52,010 nt of DNA from Pseudonocardia nigra (GTDB lineage: Bacteria; Actinomycetota; Actinomycetes; Mycobacteriales; Pseudonocardiaceae), in assembly GCF_019396355.1 (NCBI RefSeq), contig NZ_JAHKRK010000031.1:1-52010 (forward strand). Reading direction: 5' to 3'. The position numbers and the translations under genes are program-made. The stretch's first letter is position 1. Every line of letters starts with the position of its first letter. Under the pieces are notes generated by a model. It did not search any database. It saw nothing but the letters and a program-made list of their open reading frames with translations, and was not told where the DNA came from. Of the stretch, positions 51,418 to 52,010 are shown piece after piece.

Positions 51418-51597
51418 CTACTCGGTCCGCCTGCCGTTGGGTCGTGCGAGCGCGTCCGCGGCAATCCGGCCGACCGTGCAGGGCCATCGGGTCGGAGTGG
51501 TCGTGCACCCGCCACAGCTGCCGTTCGGTCGCGAATGGTGTAGGGAAAGAATCTTCCTCGCTCCGCCGGGCTGCGCTGCCACGAATCGGATGGCCAT
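51418..51597 (-). CDS. Possible small Cys-rich protein (SCGGC...WPC)
   Basis: 59 codons from an ATG at 51597. GAAGGGG lies about 14 nt upstream, which is loose for a ribosome site. The C-terminal part RPNGSCGGCTTTPTRWPC followed by TVGRIAADALARPNGRRTE has the CxxC and WPC pattern that I know from small actinobacterial proteins of unknown function, possibly a zinc knuckle. The N-terminal third has no recognisable feature. It is convergent with pgl. It may also be chance, as the frame is open further upstream. Confidence 0.4.
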   Translation of the reverse strand: MAIRFVAAQPGGARKILSLHHSRPNGSCGGCTTTPTRWPCTVGRIAADALARPNGRRTE

Positions 51598-52010
51598 CTC
51601 GATGCTCGAGACCCCTTCGTTGCCTGGTGCGGGCTCACCGGGCGTGCTCACCGGGTCGGTTCGCATTGCTTTTCCGTGCCGAGCGCTACTCGCCTGCCGG
51701 ACACATCTCGCTTCGTGCGGAAGCCTGGAGCAACGGTTCCGCGAACCGGATCCGCCGTCACGCGGTACATCACTCGCGGCCCCTCGAATGCGCAGCGGCC
51801 GTGTAGCCACCAACAGTTGTTGAGCACGTATCCCGATCCGATGCCGAGCGGCAGCGTGATGGTGTGACGCTGAATCGCGGCCAGGTAAGCATTCAGCCCG
51901 ATCTTGAGCGTGACCTCGTGTCGGGGTCAGTGTGATCTTGGCGGCAGTGGCGTGTCGATCACGAATGATCGGCTGGTCTGCGGTGTGATCTTGGGGTGTC
52001 CGAGCCGGAG
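51598..52010. other. 413-nt gene-poor right edge, less GC-rich, with a 12-bp direct repeat
   Basis: I see no gene with a good start and coding pattern. The composition is visibly less GC-rich than the rest, with ACAGTTGTTG and ATTGCTTTTCC stretches. GTGTGATCTTGG occurs at 51930-51941 and again at 51983-51994, and GATCTTG once more at 51900-51906. It could be the edge of an inserted element or a degraded gene. A GTG at 51985 may open a frame beyond the window. Confidence 0.5.

Overview
The window is strongly GC-rich, with tightly packed genes, many GTG starts and short or absent leaders. Gene content and order point to an actinomycete, most likely Pseudonocardiaceae (inference; no ribosomal RNA gene is present). 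Compared from memory with Mycobacterium tuberculosis, the backbone follows the Rv1445c-Rv1477 block: a RipA-like gene, acn, the TetR repressor acnR, echA12, a small HTH gene and an ABC-F ATPase, then suf, mptB with an ABC exporter, ctaA, qor, ctaB, tkt, tal, zwf, opcA and pgl. Lineage-specific genes are set into this backbone.

Region by region. 1-3.2 kb: a secreted coiled-coil protein cut by the window edge, a proline-rich membrane protein and a frameshifted ScyD/ScyE-type secreted protein. 3.3-7.6 kb: aconitase, with a near-consensus AcnR operator in its promoter, a TauE/SafE permease and a PH-domain protein. 7.6-12.5 kb: an overlapping minus-strand operon egtA-egtB-egtC-egtD for ergothioneine, closed by a cupin gene; egtE is absent. 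12.6-18.5 kb: acnR, an ABC exporter, an enoyl-CoA hydratase, a small HTH protein and an ABC-F ATPase. 18.6-26.2 kb is an accessory stretch: SDR, dGTPase, lycopene cyclase, UspA, a doubly frameshifted arylamine N-acetyltransferase, a VOC protein with a divergent WYL regulator, and an unusual nucleotidyltransferase-MmyB fusion. 26.2-32.5 kb: the iron-sulfur operon sufR-B-D-C-S-U-T with a SufR-type palindrome over the sufR start. 32.7-42.9 kb: mptB, ABC ATPase and permease, ctaA, quinone oxidoreductase, S9 peptidase, formaldehyde dehydrogenase and ctaB. 43.2-51.4 kb: the pentose phosphate operon tkt-tal-(Pgi-like)-zwf-opcA-pgl. 51.4-52.0 kb: a gene-poor edge with perhaps one small Cys-rich gene.

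The most unusual things seen are: (1) a family of about 50-60 bp inverted-repeat elements sharing a GCAGCAAAG-type core, four copies, one of them lying in frame inside the lycopene cyclase gene; (2) the nucleotidyltransferase-MmyB fusion; (3) an intact but catalytically eroded phosphoglucose isomerase homologue inside the pentose phosphate operon; (4) a matching pair of AcnR-like operators at acnA and acnR, now about 9 kb apart with the egt operon between them; (5) a cupin in the place where egtE might be expected; and (6) three further, unrelated families of intergenic palindromes or tandem repeats.
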